Source of the DNA: Sphaerisporangium rufum
GTDB lineage: Bacteria > Actinomycetota > Actinomycetes > Streptosporangiales > Streptosporangiaceae
DNA length: 63,797 nt
Direction: 5' to 3'
NCBI RefSeq assembly: GCF_016863395.1
Contig: NZ_BOOU01000080.1
Location: 1 to 63,797 of the forward strand
Part shown: positions 8,178-16,726 of the stretch, one piece after another
Position numbering within the stretch: position 1 is the stretch's first letter
Layout of the letters: each line of letters begins with the position of its first letter
Made by a program: the position numbers and the translations under genes
The notes under the pieces: model-generated
What the model was told of the DNA's origin: nothing
Database searches by the model: none
What the model saw: only the letters and a program-made list of their open reading frames with translations

Positions 8178-8338
8178 GACGGCGTGACCCGCGGGCGTCA
8201 GGTTCGATTACAGCTGTGACGCAGGGGGTTTCCCAGGTAAACCGGGGTCGCGGGCCGCACGTCGATTCGTCGGGACCACGCTCGTGCGTGAGCACCACCG
8301 GGGACCACCCCCCTGTCCTTCCAGCACGTGGGAGCACC

Positions 8339-11300
8339 ATGAAACCGCGCAACGCCGCGCGCCGGCATCGGTCGGCCATCGCCGCGGCAGCGTTGACACT
8401 GGCCGCGCTACTGTCGGCCCCCGCCGCCCCCGCACAGGCACTCGGCCCGTGCGACGCCGGCGGCAATAAGATCACTTGTGAGAACAGCCTGACCGGCAAC
8501 GACCGCAGCGAGTGGGACACCGACCCGCGCGGCACCGTCGAGGGCTACGCGGACCAGATGAGCGTCAACCTCGGCCAGACGGTGAACTTCAAGATCCGTT
8601 CGGCCGCGCTGAACCTCCAGGTCGACATCTTCCGGATGGGTTACTACGACGGGAAGGGCGCCCGGAAGATCACCTCGGTGCCGGCCACCACCTCGGTCTC
8701 CCGCAACCAGCCGAGCTGCCCGGTCAACGCCACCACCGGCGAGGTCGCCTGCTCCTGGGGCACCGTCGCGAGCTGGACCGTTCCGCCGACGATGGTGTCG
8801 GGCATCTACTTCGCCCACGTGGTCCGCCAGGACACCGGGGACGACACGCATGTCGTCTTCGTCGTCCGCGACGACGCGCGCCAGTCCGACCTGCTGTTCC
8901 GCACCTCCGACAGCACCTGGCAGGCGTACAACTCCTGGGGCGACATCCCCGCCACCGAGGACAACCCGAACAAGGTGCTCAACAGCCTGTACCGCGGCGA
9001 CAGCGTCGCCGCGCCCGGCCGGGCGGTCAAGGTCAGCTACAACCGGCCGTTCAACACCCGCGAGTCGACGCCCTGGGGCCGCGACTTCGTGTTCGCCAAC
9101 GAGTACCCCATGGTGCGCTGGCTGGAGGCCAACGGCTACGACGTGGCCTACCAGGCCTCGCTGGACGCGGCCCGGGCGCCGGGCGCCCTGCTCGGCCACA
9201 AGGCGCTGCTGTCGGTCGGGCACGACGAGTACTGGTCGGGCGAGGAGCGCGCCGCCTTCGAGGCGGCCCGCGACAACGGCGTCAACCTCGCCTTCTTCAG
9301 CGGCAACGAGGTCTACTGGAAGACCCGCTGGGAGAGCTCCTACCGCACGCTGGTCTCCTACAAGGAGACGCACGCCGGCGCCAAGATCGATCCGGCGCCG
9401 AACGTGTGGACCGGCACCTGGCGCGACCCGCGGTTCAGCCCGCCCGCCGACGGCGGCCGGCCGGAGAACGCGCTCACCGGCCAGCTGTTCACCGTCAACT
9501 GCACCACCTCCGACAACGGCTGCCAGGCGATCGGGCTGACCGTGCCCGCCGCCGACGGCAAGATGCGCTTCTGGCGCGGCACCGCCGTCGCCGGGCAGGC
9601 GACCGGTTCGATGACCATCCCGGGCGTGGTCGGCTACGAGTGGGACGAGGACCTGGACAACGGCTCCCGGCCCAGGGGCCTGGTGCCGCTGTCCACGACC
9701 ACCTCGATGGCCGAGCAGCGGCTCATCGACTGGGGCACCAACGTGGCCGCGCAGAACGCCACGCACCGGATGACGCTCTACCGGGCGCCGAGCGGCGCGC
9801 TGGTCTTCGGCGCGGGCACCGTGCAGTGGAGCTGGGGGCTGGACGGCGAGCACGACTCCTACGACGAGACCGACTACTCTGACATCCGGATCAAGCAGGC
9901 CACGGTGAACCTGTTCGCCGACATGGGCGTGCAGCCCAAGTCGCCGGCCGCCGGGCTGAGCGCGGCCACCAAGTCGGCCGACGCCACCGCCCCCACCGCC
10001 GCGATCACCTCGCCGGCCGCCGGGGCCACCGTGAACAACGGCTCCACCGTCACCGTCAGCGGCACCGCCGCCGACACCGGTGGCCAGGTCGGCGCGGTCG
10101 AGGTGTCCACCGACGGCGGCACCACCTGGCACCCGGCCGCCGGCCGGGCGAGCTGGACCTACTCCTGGAAGGTCACCGGGGCCGGCGCCACGACCCTCAA
10201 GGTCAGGGCGGCCGACGACAGCGGCAATGTCGGCGCCGAGACCTCCCGCGCGGTGACCGTCGAGTGCCCGTGCGGCCTGTTCGCCGGCGCGACCGTCCCG
10301 GCCAACCCCGCCGAGAACGACGGCAGCCCGCTGGAGCTCGGCGTGCGCTTCGTCCCCTCGGTGAACGGCTACGTGACCGGGGTGAAGTTCTACAAGGGCA
10401 CCGGCAACACCGGCACGCACACCGGCACGCTGTGGAAGTCCGACGGCACCCCGCTGGCGACCGGCACCTTCTCCGGCGAGAGTTCCACCGGGTGGCAGAA
10501 GCTGGAGTTCGCCTCGCCGGTGCGGGTCGCGGCGGGCACCGAGTACGTCGCCTCCTACTTCGCGCCGAACGGCCACTACGCGGCGGATGCGGACTTCTTC
10601 CGCTACCGGCCGCTGGTGAACGCCCCGCTCACCGCGCCGGCCACCACCGCGTCCGCCGGCAACGGGATCTACCGGTCGGGGGCCGGCTTCCCCGACCAGA
10701 CCTACAACGGCGGCAACTACTACGTCGACGTGGTGTTCACCGTCAAGGACATCTACCCGCCGGCGGTCACCGCGGCGGCCCCGGTGCCCGGCTCGTCCAG
10801 CGTGCCGCCCGCCGTCCAGCCGAAGGTGACCTTCGGCGAGCCGGTCCAGGCGGGCACCACGACGTTCACCCTGAAGGACGCCACCAACGCCGTCGTCGCG
10901 GGCACCGCGTCGCTGGACGCGAGCCGCACCACGCTCACGTTCGCGCCGGCCGGGCCGCTCGGCGCGGGCGAGCGGTTCACCGTCGCGGTGACCGGTGCCA
11001 AGGACGACGCGGGCAACACCATGACCCAGCCGTACACCTTCGCCTTCACCACGGCGAAGACCTGGACGGCCGGGGTGTGCCCGTGCACGGTCTGGCCGGA
11101 CGTCACCGTGCCGGACGTGCCGGCGGTGAACGACGGCGGCTCGGTCGAGGTCGGGGTGAAGTTCCAGGCCTCCTCGGACGGCTTCATCGAGGGCATCCGC
11201 TTCTACAAGGGCCCGGGCAACACCGGCACGCACACCGGCACGCTGTGGTCGGGGACCGGCGCCGAGCTCACCTCGGCGACGTTCAGCGACGAGTCCACCC

Positions 11301-12382
11301 AGGGCTGGCAGGAGGTGTACTTCGGCACGCCGTGGCCGGTGACCAAGGACACCACCTACGTCGCGTCCTACCACGCGCCGAACGGGCGGTACGCGGCCAC
11401 CTACAACGGCCTGGCCGGCGCGGTCCTCGCCGCCCCGCTGCGCACGCTGCCCGGCACCACCGGCGGCGGCAACGGCGTCTACAAGTACGCGGCGACCAAG
11501 GCCTTCCCCGACCAGTCGTGGGCGGCCACCAACTACTGGGTGGACGTGATCTACACAAAGCTCGCCGACACCACCGCCCCGTACATCACGCTCAAGTCCC
11601 CCGACCACGGCGGCACCGGCGTGGCGACCGGCACCGCGGTGACCGCGACGTTCAGTGAGGAGATCCAGGCCGGCACCGCGGCGATCACGGTGAAGAACGC
11701 CGCCAACCAGGCGGTGGCCGGGACCGCGTCGCTCAATGCGGCGCGCACCCTGCTGACCTTCACCCCGAACGCGCCGCTGGCGCAGAGCACCACCTACACG
11801 GCCACGGTGACCGGCGCCAAGGACGACGCCGGCAACACCATGACCACCACCTCGTGGTCCTTCACGACCGGCGGCCCGGCGAGCTGTCCCTGCTCGATCT
11901 GGGCGAGCAACGCCGTGCCCGCCAACCCCTCGACGGCGGACTCCTCCGCGGTCGAGGTGGGGGTGAAGTTCACCGCCGAGATGGACGGCAAGGTGACCGG
12001 GGTCCGCTTCTACAAGGGCGCGGGCAACACCGGCACGCACGTCGGCAACCTGTGGGGCGCCACCGGCACCCCGCTGGCCACCGGAGTGTTCCAGAACGAG
12101 TCGGCCTCCGGCTGGCAGACGCTGCAGTTCGCCGTCCCGGTGGACGTGGTGGCCGGCCAGGTGTACGTGGCCTCCTACCTCGCGCCGAACGGGCACTACG
12201 CGGGCGACGGCGGCTACTTCAACACCGGGCCCACGGTCAACTCGCCGCTGAGCGCCCTGGCCAACGGCGGCCCGGCCGGCGGCAACGGCGTCTACCGGTA
12301 CGGGTCGGACTCCGGTTTCCCGGCCGCCAGCTACAACGGCGCGAACTACTGGGTCGACGTGCTGTTCACCCCGGCGAGCTGA
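8339..12382 (+). CDS. Large secreted protein: N,N-dimethylformamidase-like region, Ig-like domains and three DUF4082 modules
   Basis: 1347 residues with a Sec signal peptide (about 1-34, ending APAQA). Residues about 36-540 resemble the large-subunit region of N,N-dimethylformamidase (landmarks YWSGEERAAFEAARDNGVNL and FFSGNEVYWKTRWE). Then come an Ig-like domain (about 547-640), DUF4082 module 1 (about 641-803), an SbsA-type Ig-like domain (DAGNTMTQPYTFAFTT), DUF4082 module 2 (about 913-1075), a second SbsA-type domain, and module 3 (about 1182-1347). Each module has RFYKGxGNTGTH and YVASYxAPNGxYA. ATG 8339 has GGGAG just upstream and fits the signal peptide. Related domain chains occur in exported actinobacterial glycan-associated proteins; amidase activity is not proven here. 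Probably cell-surface or secreted. Confidence 0.8.
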   Translation: MKPRNAARRHRSAIAAAALTLAALLSAPAAPAQALGPCDAGGNKITCENSLTGNDRSEWDTDPRGTVEGYADQMSVNLGQTVNFKIRSAALNLQVDIFRMGYYDGKGARKITSVPATTSVSRNQPSCPVNATTGEVACSWGTVASWTVPPTMVSGIYFAHVVRQDTGDDTHVVFVVRDDARQSDLLFRTSDSTWQAYNSWGDIPATEDNPNKVLNSLYRGDSVAAPGRAVKVSYNRPFNTRESTPWGRDFVFANEYPMVRWLEANGYDVAYQASLDAARAPGALLGHKALLSVGHDEYWSGEERAAFEAARDNGVNLAFFSGNEVYWKTRWESSYRTLVSYKETHAGAKIDPAPNVWTGTWRDPRFSPPADGGRPENALTGQLFTVNCTTSDNGCQAIGLTVPAADGKMRFWRGTAVAGQATGSMTIPGVVGYEWDEDLDNGSRPRGLVPLSTTTSMAEQRLIDWGTNVAAQNATHRMTLYRAPSGALVFGAGTVQWSWGLDGEHDSYDETDYSDIRIKQATVNLFADMGVQPKSPAAGLSAATKSADATAPTAAITSPAAGATVNNGSTVTVSGTAADTGGQVGAVEVSTDGGTTWHPAAGRASWTYSWKVTGAGATTLKVRAADDSGNVGAETSRAVTVECPCGLFAGATVPANPAENDGSPLELGVRFVPSVNGYVTGVKFYKGTGNTGTHTGTLWKSDGTPLATGTFSGESSTGWQKLEFASPVRVAAGTEYVASYFAPNGHYAADADFFRYRPLVNAPLTAPATTASAGNGIYRSGAGFPDQTYNGGNYYVDVVFTVKDIYPPAVTAAAPVPGSSSVPPAVQPKVTFGEPVQAGTTTFTLKDATNAVVAGTASLDASRTTLTFAPAGPLGAGERFTVAVTGAKDDAGNTMTQPYTFAFTTAKTWTAGVCPCTVWPDVTVPDVPAVNDGGSVEVGVKFQASSDGFIEGIRFYKGPGNTGTHTGTLWSGTGAELTSATFSDESTQGWQEVYFGTPWPVTKDTTYVASYHAPNGRYAATYNGLAGAVLAAPLRTLPGTTGGGNGVYKYAATKAFPDQSWAATNYWVDVIYTKLADTTAPYITLKSPDHGGTGVATGTAVTATFSEEIQAGTAAITVKNAANQAVAGTASLNAARTLLTFTPNAPLAQSTTYTATVTGAKDDAGNTMTTTSWSFTTGGPASCPCSIWASNAVPANPSTADSSAVEVGVKFTAEMDGKVTGVRFYKGAGNTGTHVGNLWGATGTPLATGVFQNESASGWQTLQFAVPVDVVAGQVYVASYLAPNGHYAGDGGYFNTGPTVNSPLSALANGGPAGGNGVYRYGSDSGFPAASYNGANYWVDVLFTPAS
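10264..12379 (+). repeat. Three in-frame DUF4082 repeats with near-identical DNA cores
   Basis: Modules begin at about 10264, 11080 and 11886, each about 490 bp and separated by Ig-like spacers of about 320 bp. The first two share an exact 33-bp stretch (10403-10435 and 11216-11248) encoding the GNTGTHTGTLW core, and the third is close (from about 12020). The similarity points to internal duplication of a module-plus-spacer unit of about 810 bp. Confidence 0.8.
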
Positions 12383-12433
12383 TCCGGCCACCGCCGGGTG
12401 CCACGATCGCCGCACCGACGAGAGGAGAAGAGA

Positions 12434-13471
12434 GTGACGCCGACCGGCCTTGCCGTCATCGGGGCGGGCTACTGGGGCCCGAACCTGGTGCGCAACGCCA
12501 TGGCCACCCCCGAGCTTCGGCTGGAGTGGCTGTGCGACCTGGACCAGGAGCGTGCCAGGGCGGTGCTCGGCCGCTACACGACGGTGCGGCCGACGGCGTC
12601 GGTGGAGCAGGTGCTCGCCGACCCGGCGGTGCAGGCGGTGGCGATCGCCACCCCGGCGCGGACCCATTTCGACCTGGTCCGCGCCGCGCTGGACGCCGGC
12701 AAGCACGTGCTGGTGGAGAAGCCGCTCACCCCGACCTACGCCGAGGGCGCCAAGCTGGTGGCCCTGGCCGAGGAGCGGGGCCGGGTGCTCATGCTGGACC
12801 ACACGTTCTGCTACACCCCGGTGGTGGGCCGGATCCGCGAGCTGATCGCGTCCGGCGAGCTCGGCGACGTGCAGTTCGTCGACTCGGTGCGGATCAACCT
12901 GGGCCTGGTCCAGCCGGACGTGGACGTGCTGTGGGACCTGGCGCCGCACGACCTGTCCATCCTGGACTTCGTACTGCCCGCGGGGGTGACGCCGGTCGCG
13001 GTGGCCGCGCACTCCTCCGATCCGATCGGCGCCGGCCGGCCGTGCCTGGCCTACCTGACGCTGTGGCTGTCCACCGGGGCGATCGCGCACGTGCACGTGA
13101 ACTGGCTCAGCCCGACGAAGATCCGCACCACCGTGATCGGCGGCTCGCGCCGCACGATCGTGTGGGACGACGTCAACCCGGCGCAGCGCCTGGCGGTGTA
13201 CGACCGCGGGGTGGACCTGTCGGCGGCCGGCGAGGACGAGCGGCGGGCCGCCCTCATCTCCTACCGGACCGGCGACGTGGTGGTGCCGGCGCTGCCGGAG
13301 CGGGAGGCGCTGCGCGGCGTGATGGCCGAGTTCGCCGCCGCCATCCGGGAGGGCCGGGCGCCGCTCACCGACGGGCGGTCCGGCCTGCGGGTGCTGGCCC
13401 TGCTGGAAGCGGCCGGGCGAAGCATCCAGAATGACGGCATACGTATTGAACTGGGGGGTTCCCTGCGATGA
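12434..13471 (+). CDS. Gfo/Idh/MocA-family sugar-nucleotide dehydrogenase
   Basis: 345 residues. NAD(P)-dependent oxidoreductase with the nucleotide-binding motif GAGYWG at 10-15, the family EKP motif at 95-97 and the catalytic-site segment WDLAPHDLSI at 167-176. The pattern resembles WlbA/WbpB-type enzymes, which oxidise the C3 hydroxyl of a UDP-HexNAc(A) before transamination. GTG 12434 follows GAGGAG. It heads an eight-gene operon in which every later gene overlaps its predecessor by 4 bases or is 3 bases away. The two DegT aminotransferases in the operon are natural users of the ketosugar it would make; the exact substrate is inferred. Confidence 0.85.
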   Translation: MTPTGLAVIGAGYWGPNLVRNAMATPELRLEWLCDLDQERARAVLGRYTTVRPTASVEQVLADPAVQAVAIATPARTHFDLVRAALDAGKHVLVEKPLTPTYAEGAKLVALAEERGRVLMLDHTFCYTPVVGRIRELIASGELGDVQFVDSVRINLGLVQPDVDVLWDLAPHDLSILDFVLPAGVTPVAVAAHSSDPIGAGRPCLAYLTLWLSTGAIAHVHVNWLSPTKIRTTVIGGSRRTIVWDDVNPAQRLAVYDRGVDLSAAGEDERRAALISYRTGDVVVPALPEREALRGVMAEFAAAIREGRAPLTDGRSGLRVLALLEAAGRSIQNDGIRIELGGSLR

Positions 13472-14436
13472 TCAACAACAGCCGGTGCCTGGTGACCGGC
13501 GGCGCGGGCACGATCGGCTCGACGATCGTGGACCAGCTGCTGGCCGCGGGCGCCGCCGAGGTGGTGGTGCTGGACAACTTCGTCCGCGGCCGCCGCGCCA
13601 ACCTGGCCGCCGCCGAGGCCGCGGCCGGCGGGCGGCTGCGGGTCGTCGAGGGCGACATCCGCGACACCGCCCTGGTCCGCTCGGTCACCGCCGGCATGGA
13701 CCTGGTCTTCCACCAGGCCGCCATCCGGATCACCCAGTGCGCCGAGGAGCCGCGGCTGGCGCTTCAGGTGCTGGTGGACGGCACCTACGAGGTGGTGGAG
13801 GCCGCGGCGGACGCCGGAGTGCGCAAGATCGTCGCCGCGTCGTCGGCGTCGGTGTACGGCCTGGCCACCGAGTTCCCCACCCGCGAGGACCACCACCCCT
13901 ACGACAACGACACCCTGTACGGCGCGGCCAAGACCTTCAACGAGGGGCTGCTGCGCAGCTTCGAGGCGATGCGCGGCCTGCCGTACGTGGCGCTGCGCTA
14001 CTTCAACGTGTACGGCCCGCGGATGGACATCCACGGCCTGTACACCGAGGTGCTGATCCGCTGGATGGAGCGTATCGAGGCCGGGCAGCCGCCGCTGATC
14101 CTCGGCGACGGCCTGCAGACCATGGACTTCGTCTACACCGAGGACATCGCCCGCGCGAACCTGCTGGCCGCCGCGGGCGACGCCCGCGGCGAGGTCTTCA
14201 ACATCGCCTCCGCCACCGAGACCAGCCTGCGCGGGCTGGCCGAGACGCTGATGGCCGTGATGGGCCGCAGCGACCTCGGCCTGGAGTTCGGGCCGCCGCG
14301 CGCGGTCAACGGGGTGACCCGCCGGCTGGCCGACGTCTCGGCCGCCGCCGACCGGCTCGGCTGGAAGGCGGAGGTCGACCTGGAGGAGGGCCTGCGCCGG
14401 CTGGTCTCCTGGTGGCGCGCCGAGCGCGACCGGTGA
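13468..14436 (+). CDS. NAD-dependent sugar-nucleotide epimerase/dehydratase
   Basis: 322 residues, extended SDR fold: GGAGTIG at 11-17, FHQAA at 81-85, SSASVYG at 125-131 and the catalytic Y151-x3-K155 (YGAAK). Closest in pattern to UDP-glucose/UDP-GlcNAc 4-epimerases. Overlaps the dehydrogenase before it by 4 bases (ATGA) and the glycosyltransferase after it likewise. Likely supplies a precursor sugar nucleotide for the repeat unit; 4-epimerase against 4,6-dehydratase cannot be decided by eye. Confidence 0.85.
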   Translation: MINNSRCLVTGGAGTIGSTIVDQLLAAGAAEVVVLDNFVRGRRANLAAAEAAAGGRLRVVEGDIRDTALVRSVTAGMDLVFHQAAIRITQCAEEPRLALQVLVDGTYEVVEAAADAGVRKIVAASSASVYGLATEFPTREDHHPYDNDTLYGAAKTFNEGLLRSFEAMRGLPYVALRYFNVYGPRMDIHGLYTEVLIRWMERIEAGQPPLILGDGLQTMDFVYTEDIARANLLAAAGDARGEVFNIASATETSLRGLAETLMAVMGRSDLGLEFGPPRAVNGVTRRLADVSAAADRLGWKAEVDLEEGLRRLVSWWRAERDR

Positions 14437-15605
14437 GGGACCTGCTGGTCTACGCGGGCGGCACCCGGTACGACGGGGTGGCCGGCACCGATCGGCACAT
14501 GGCCGACCGGCTGGCCGCGAGCACCGACGTGCTGTACGTGGACCCGCCGCGGCCGGTGCGCGGCGGGCTGCGCGACCCGGAGACCGGGCGGTACGGGCAC
14601 GTGCTGCGGGAGGTCCGGACCGGCCTGTGGCGGCTCGGCCCGGTGGCCCCGCCGGCCGCCTACCGTCCCGGCGTGGACGTGATCACCGCGGCGATGGCCC
14701 GGCGGGCGGTCCGCGCCGCCGCCCGGCGGACCGGCCACCGGATCACCTCGGTGGTGGTGGCCGGGTCGCTGGACCTGACCGGCGTCGCCCCGGGCGCGCG
14801 CACCGTGCGGTACGCCACCGACGACCTGGTGGCCGGGGCGTCGCTGATCCGGATGTCCGCCGCCCGGCTCGCCGCGACCGAGCGGCGGATGGTCGCGCGG
14901 GCGGACGCGGTCGCCGTGGTCTCCCCCGGCCTGGCCGACCGGATGGCCGCGCTCGGCCGGGAGGCGGCGCTGGTGCCCAACGGCTGCGACGTGGCCGCGT
15001 ACGCGGACATCGACACCGGCGCCGAGGCGGCGCCGCCGCCGGCCGACCTGCCGGCGCTGCCGGCCGGGACGCCGGTGGCCGGGTTCGTCGGGCACGTCAA
15101 CGCGCGCATCGACATCGCGCTGCTGGAGGCGGTGGCCGGCACCGGGCTGACACTGATCATCGTCGGCCCCCGGTCCGCCGGGTACGAGCCGCGGCGGTGG
15201 CCGGCGCTGACCGCCCGGCCCAACGTGCACTGGGTCGGCGCCAAGCCGTACCCGGAGCTGCCGTCCTACCTGCGGTACGTCGACGTGGGCCTCACCCCGT
15301 ACGCCGCCACGGCGTTCAACCGGGCGAGCTTCCCGCTCAAGACGCTGGAGTACCTGGCGGCCGGGCGCGCGGTGGTCTCCACCGCGCTACCGGCCACCGA
15401 GTGGCTGGACGCCGGCGACCTGGTCGCCGTCGCGAGCACGCCCGCGTCCTTCGCCGCCGCGGCGGCCGAGCGGGCGCGGCGGCCGCGTACCCCCGAGCTC
15501 GCCGCCCGGCGGCGGGCGTTCGCGGCCCGGCACGACTGGCAGGAAAGGGTCCGCCTGCTGGCCGGGCTCCTCGGCATCGAGATCAGGGAGGTGGCCGGGC
15601 GATGA
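14433..15605 (+). CDS. Glycosyltransferase, GT-B fold (family 1/4-like)
   Basis: 390 residues starting at a GTG that overlaps the epimerase stop (GTGA). The N-terminal half lacks strong motifs. The C-terminal half has the GT-B donor-site pattern: GFVGHVNARIDIALLEAV, IVGP, NVHWVGAKPYPELPSYLRYVD and SFPLKTLEYLAAGRAVVST, where the conserved acidic residue of EYLAAG contacts the nucleotide sugar. Cytoplasmic or membrane-peripheral enzyme adding one sugar to the lipid-linked repeat unit; donor and acceptor unknown. Confidence 0.82.
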   Translation: MRDLLVYAGGTRYDGVAGTDRHMADRLAASTDVLYVDPPRPVRGGLRDPETGRYGHVLREVRTGLWRLGPVAPPAAYRPGVDVITAAMARRAVRAAARRTGHRITSVVVAGSLDLTGVAPGARTVRYATDDLVAGASLIRMSAARLAATERRMVARADAVAVVSPGLADRMAALGREAALVPNGCDVAAYADIDTGAEAAPPPADLPALPAGTPVAGFVGHVNARIDIALLEAVAGTGLTLIIVGPRSAGYEPRRWPALTARPNVHWVGAKPYPELPSYLRYVDVGLTPYAATAFNRASFPLKTLEYLAAGRAVVSTALPATEWLDAGDLVAVASTPASFAAAAAERARRPRTPELAARRRAFAARHDWQERVRLLAGLLGIEIREVAGR

Positions 15606-16723
15606 TCCCGGTGATGCGGCCGTGGTTCGGCCCGGAGGAGGAGGCCGCGGTCCAGGAGGTCATCGCCTCCGGGTGGGTGGCCCAGGGGCCGCGGGTGGCC
15701 GAGTTCGAGCGGGAGTTCGCCGCCTTCGTCCAGGCGGGCCACGGGGTGGCGCTGTCGTCGTGCACGACGGCGCTGCACCTGGCCCTGGTGCTGGCCGGGG
15801 TCGGGCCCGGGGACGAGGTGGTGGTGCCGTCGCTGTCGTTCATCGCCACCGCCAACGCCGTCCGCTACACCGGGGCGACGCCGGTGTTCGCCGATGTCGA
15901 CCCGGCGACCGCCAACCTGACCGCCAAGACGGTCGAGGCGGCCCGCACCCCGCGCACCCGGGCGGCCATCGTGGTCGACCAGGCGGGCGTCCCGGCCGAC
16001 CTGGACGAGATCCGGGCCGCGCACCCGGAGCTGGCGCTGGTCGAGGACGCCGCCTGCGCGGCCGGCGCCACCTACCGCGGCCGGCCGGTCGGCGCCGGAG
16101 CCGAGCTGTGCGCGTGGTCGTTCCACCCGCGCAAGCTCCTCACCACCGGCGAGGGCGGCATGCTGACCCTCGGCGACGCCGAGGGCGCGGCCCGGGCGCG
16201 CCGGCTGCGCGAGCACGGCATGAGCGTCAGCGCCGCCGACCGGCACGCGACGGGGTCCACCGCGCCCGAGCGGTACACCGAGGTCGGGTTCAACTACCGG
16301 ATGACCGACCTGCAGGCCGCCGTCGGCCTGGTCCAGCTGCGCCGGCTGCCCGAGCTGATCGCCCGCCGCCGCGCGCTGGCGGCCCGCTACCAGGAGCTGC
16401 TGGCCGAGGTGCCCGGCATCGGCACGGTCACCGACCCCGACTACGGCACCACCAACTACCAGTCGTTCTGGATCACCCTGCCGGGCGACTTCCCGATGGA
16501 CCGGGACGCGCTGCTCGCCTTCCTCGCCGGGCGGGGGGTGTCGGCGCGCCGCGGCATCATGGCCGCCCACCTGGAGCCGGCCTACGCCGACCTGCCCACC
16601 CCGGACCTGCCCGCCACCGAGTGGCTGACCCGCAACTCGCTCATCCTGCCGCTCTTCCACACGATGACCGAGGCCGAGCAGGACCAGGTCGTCGCCGCCG
16701 TGCGCGCCGCCGCGGAGGGCTGA
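15602..16723 (+). CDS. DegT/DnrJ/EryC1/StrS-family sugar aminotransferase (copy 1)
   Basis: 373 residues, PLP-dependent. The PLP lysine is K178 in SFHPRKLLTTGEGGML, and the ring-nitrogen aspartate is in VEDAACAAG (D149). It transfers an amino group, usually from glutamate, to a keto sugar nucleotide. ATGA overlap with the preceding glycosyltransferase. The HPRK form of the lysine motif (instead of HxxK with N) is seen in ArnB/PseC/Per-like relatives. It shares the operon with a ketosugar-forming dehydrogenase and a second aminotransferase at 20045, so two amino sugars, or one diamino sugar, are likely made. Confidence 0.88.
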   Translation: MIPVMRPWFGPEEEAAVQEVIASGWVAQGPRVAEFEREFAAFVQAGHGVALSSCTTALHLALVLAGVGPGDEVVVPSLSFIATANAVRYTGATPVFADVDPATANLTAKTVEAARTPRTRAAIVVDQAGVPADLDEIRAAHPELALVEDAACAAGATYRGRPVGAGAELCAWSFHPRKLLTTGEGGMLTLGDAEGAARARRLREHGMSVSAADRHATGSTAPERYTEVGFNYRMTDLQAAVGLVQLRRLPELIARRRALAARYQELLAEVPGIGTVTDPDYGTTNYQSFWITLPGDFPMDRDALLAFLAGRGVSARRGIMAAHLEPAYADLPTPDLPATEWLTRNSLILPLFHTMTEAEQDQVVAAVRAAAEG

Positions 16724-16726
16724 TCG

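Noticed and set aside
7601-8338. In-frame upstream extension of the large secreted protein
   Set aside because: The extension overlaps the methyltransferase gene in another frame, is Arg/Pro-rich, and would bury the clear signal peptide that starts at 8339.
8408-13096. A 1562-codon open frame on the minus strand
   Set aside because: It lies wholly opposite the secreted DUF4082 gene and the dehydrogenase, consists of Arg/Gly/Val/His-rich sequence without domains, and is a codon-bias shadow.
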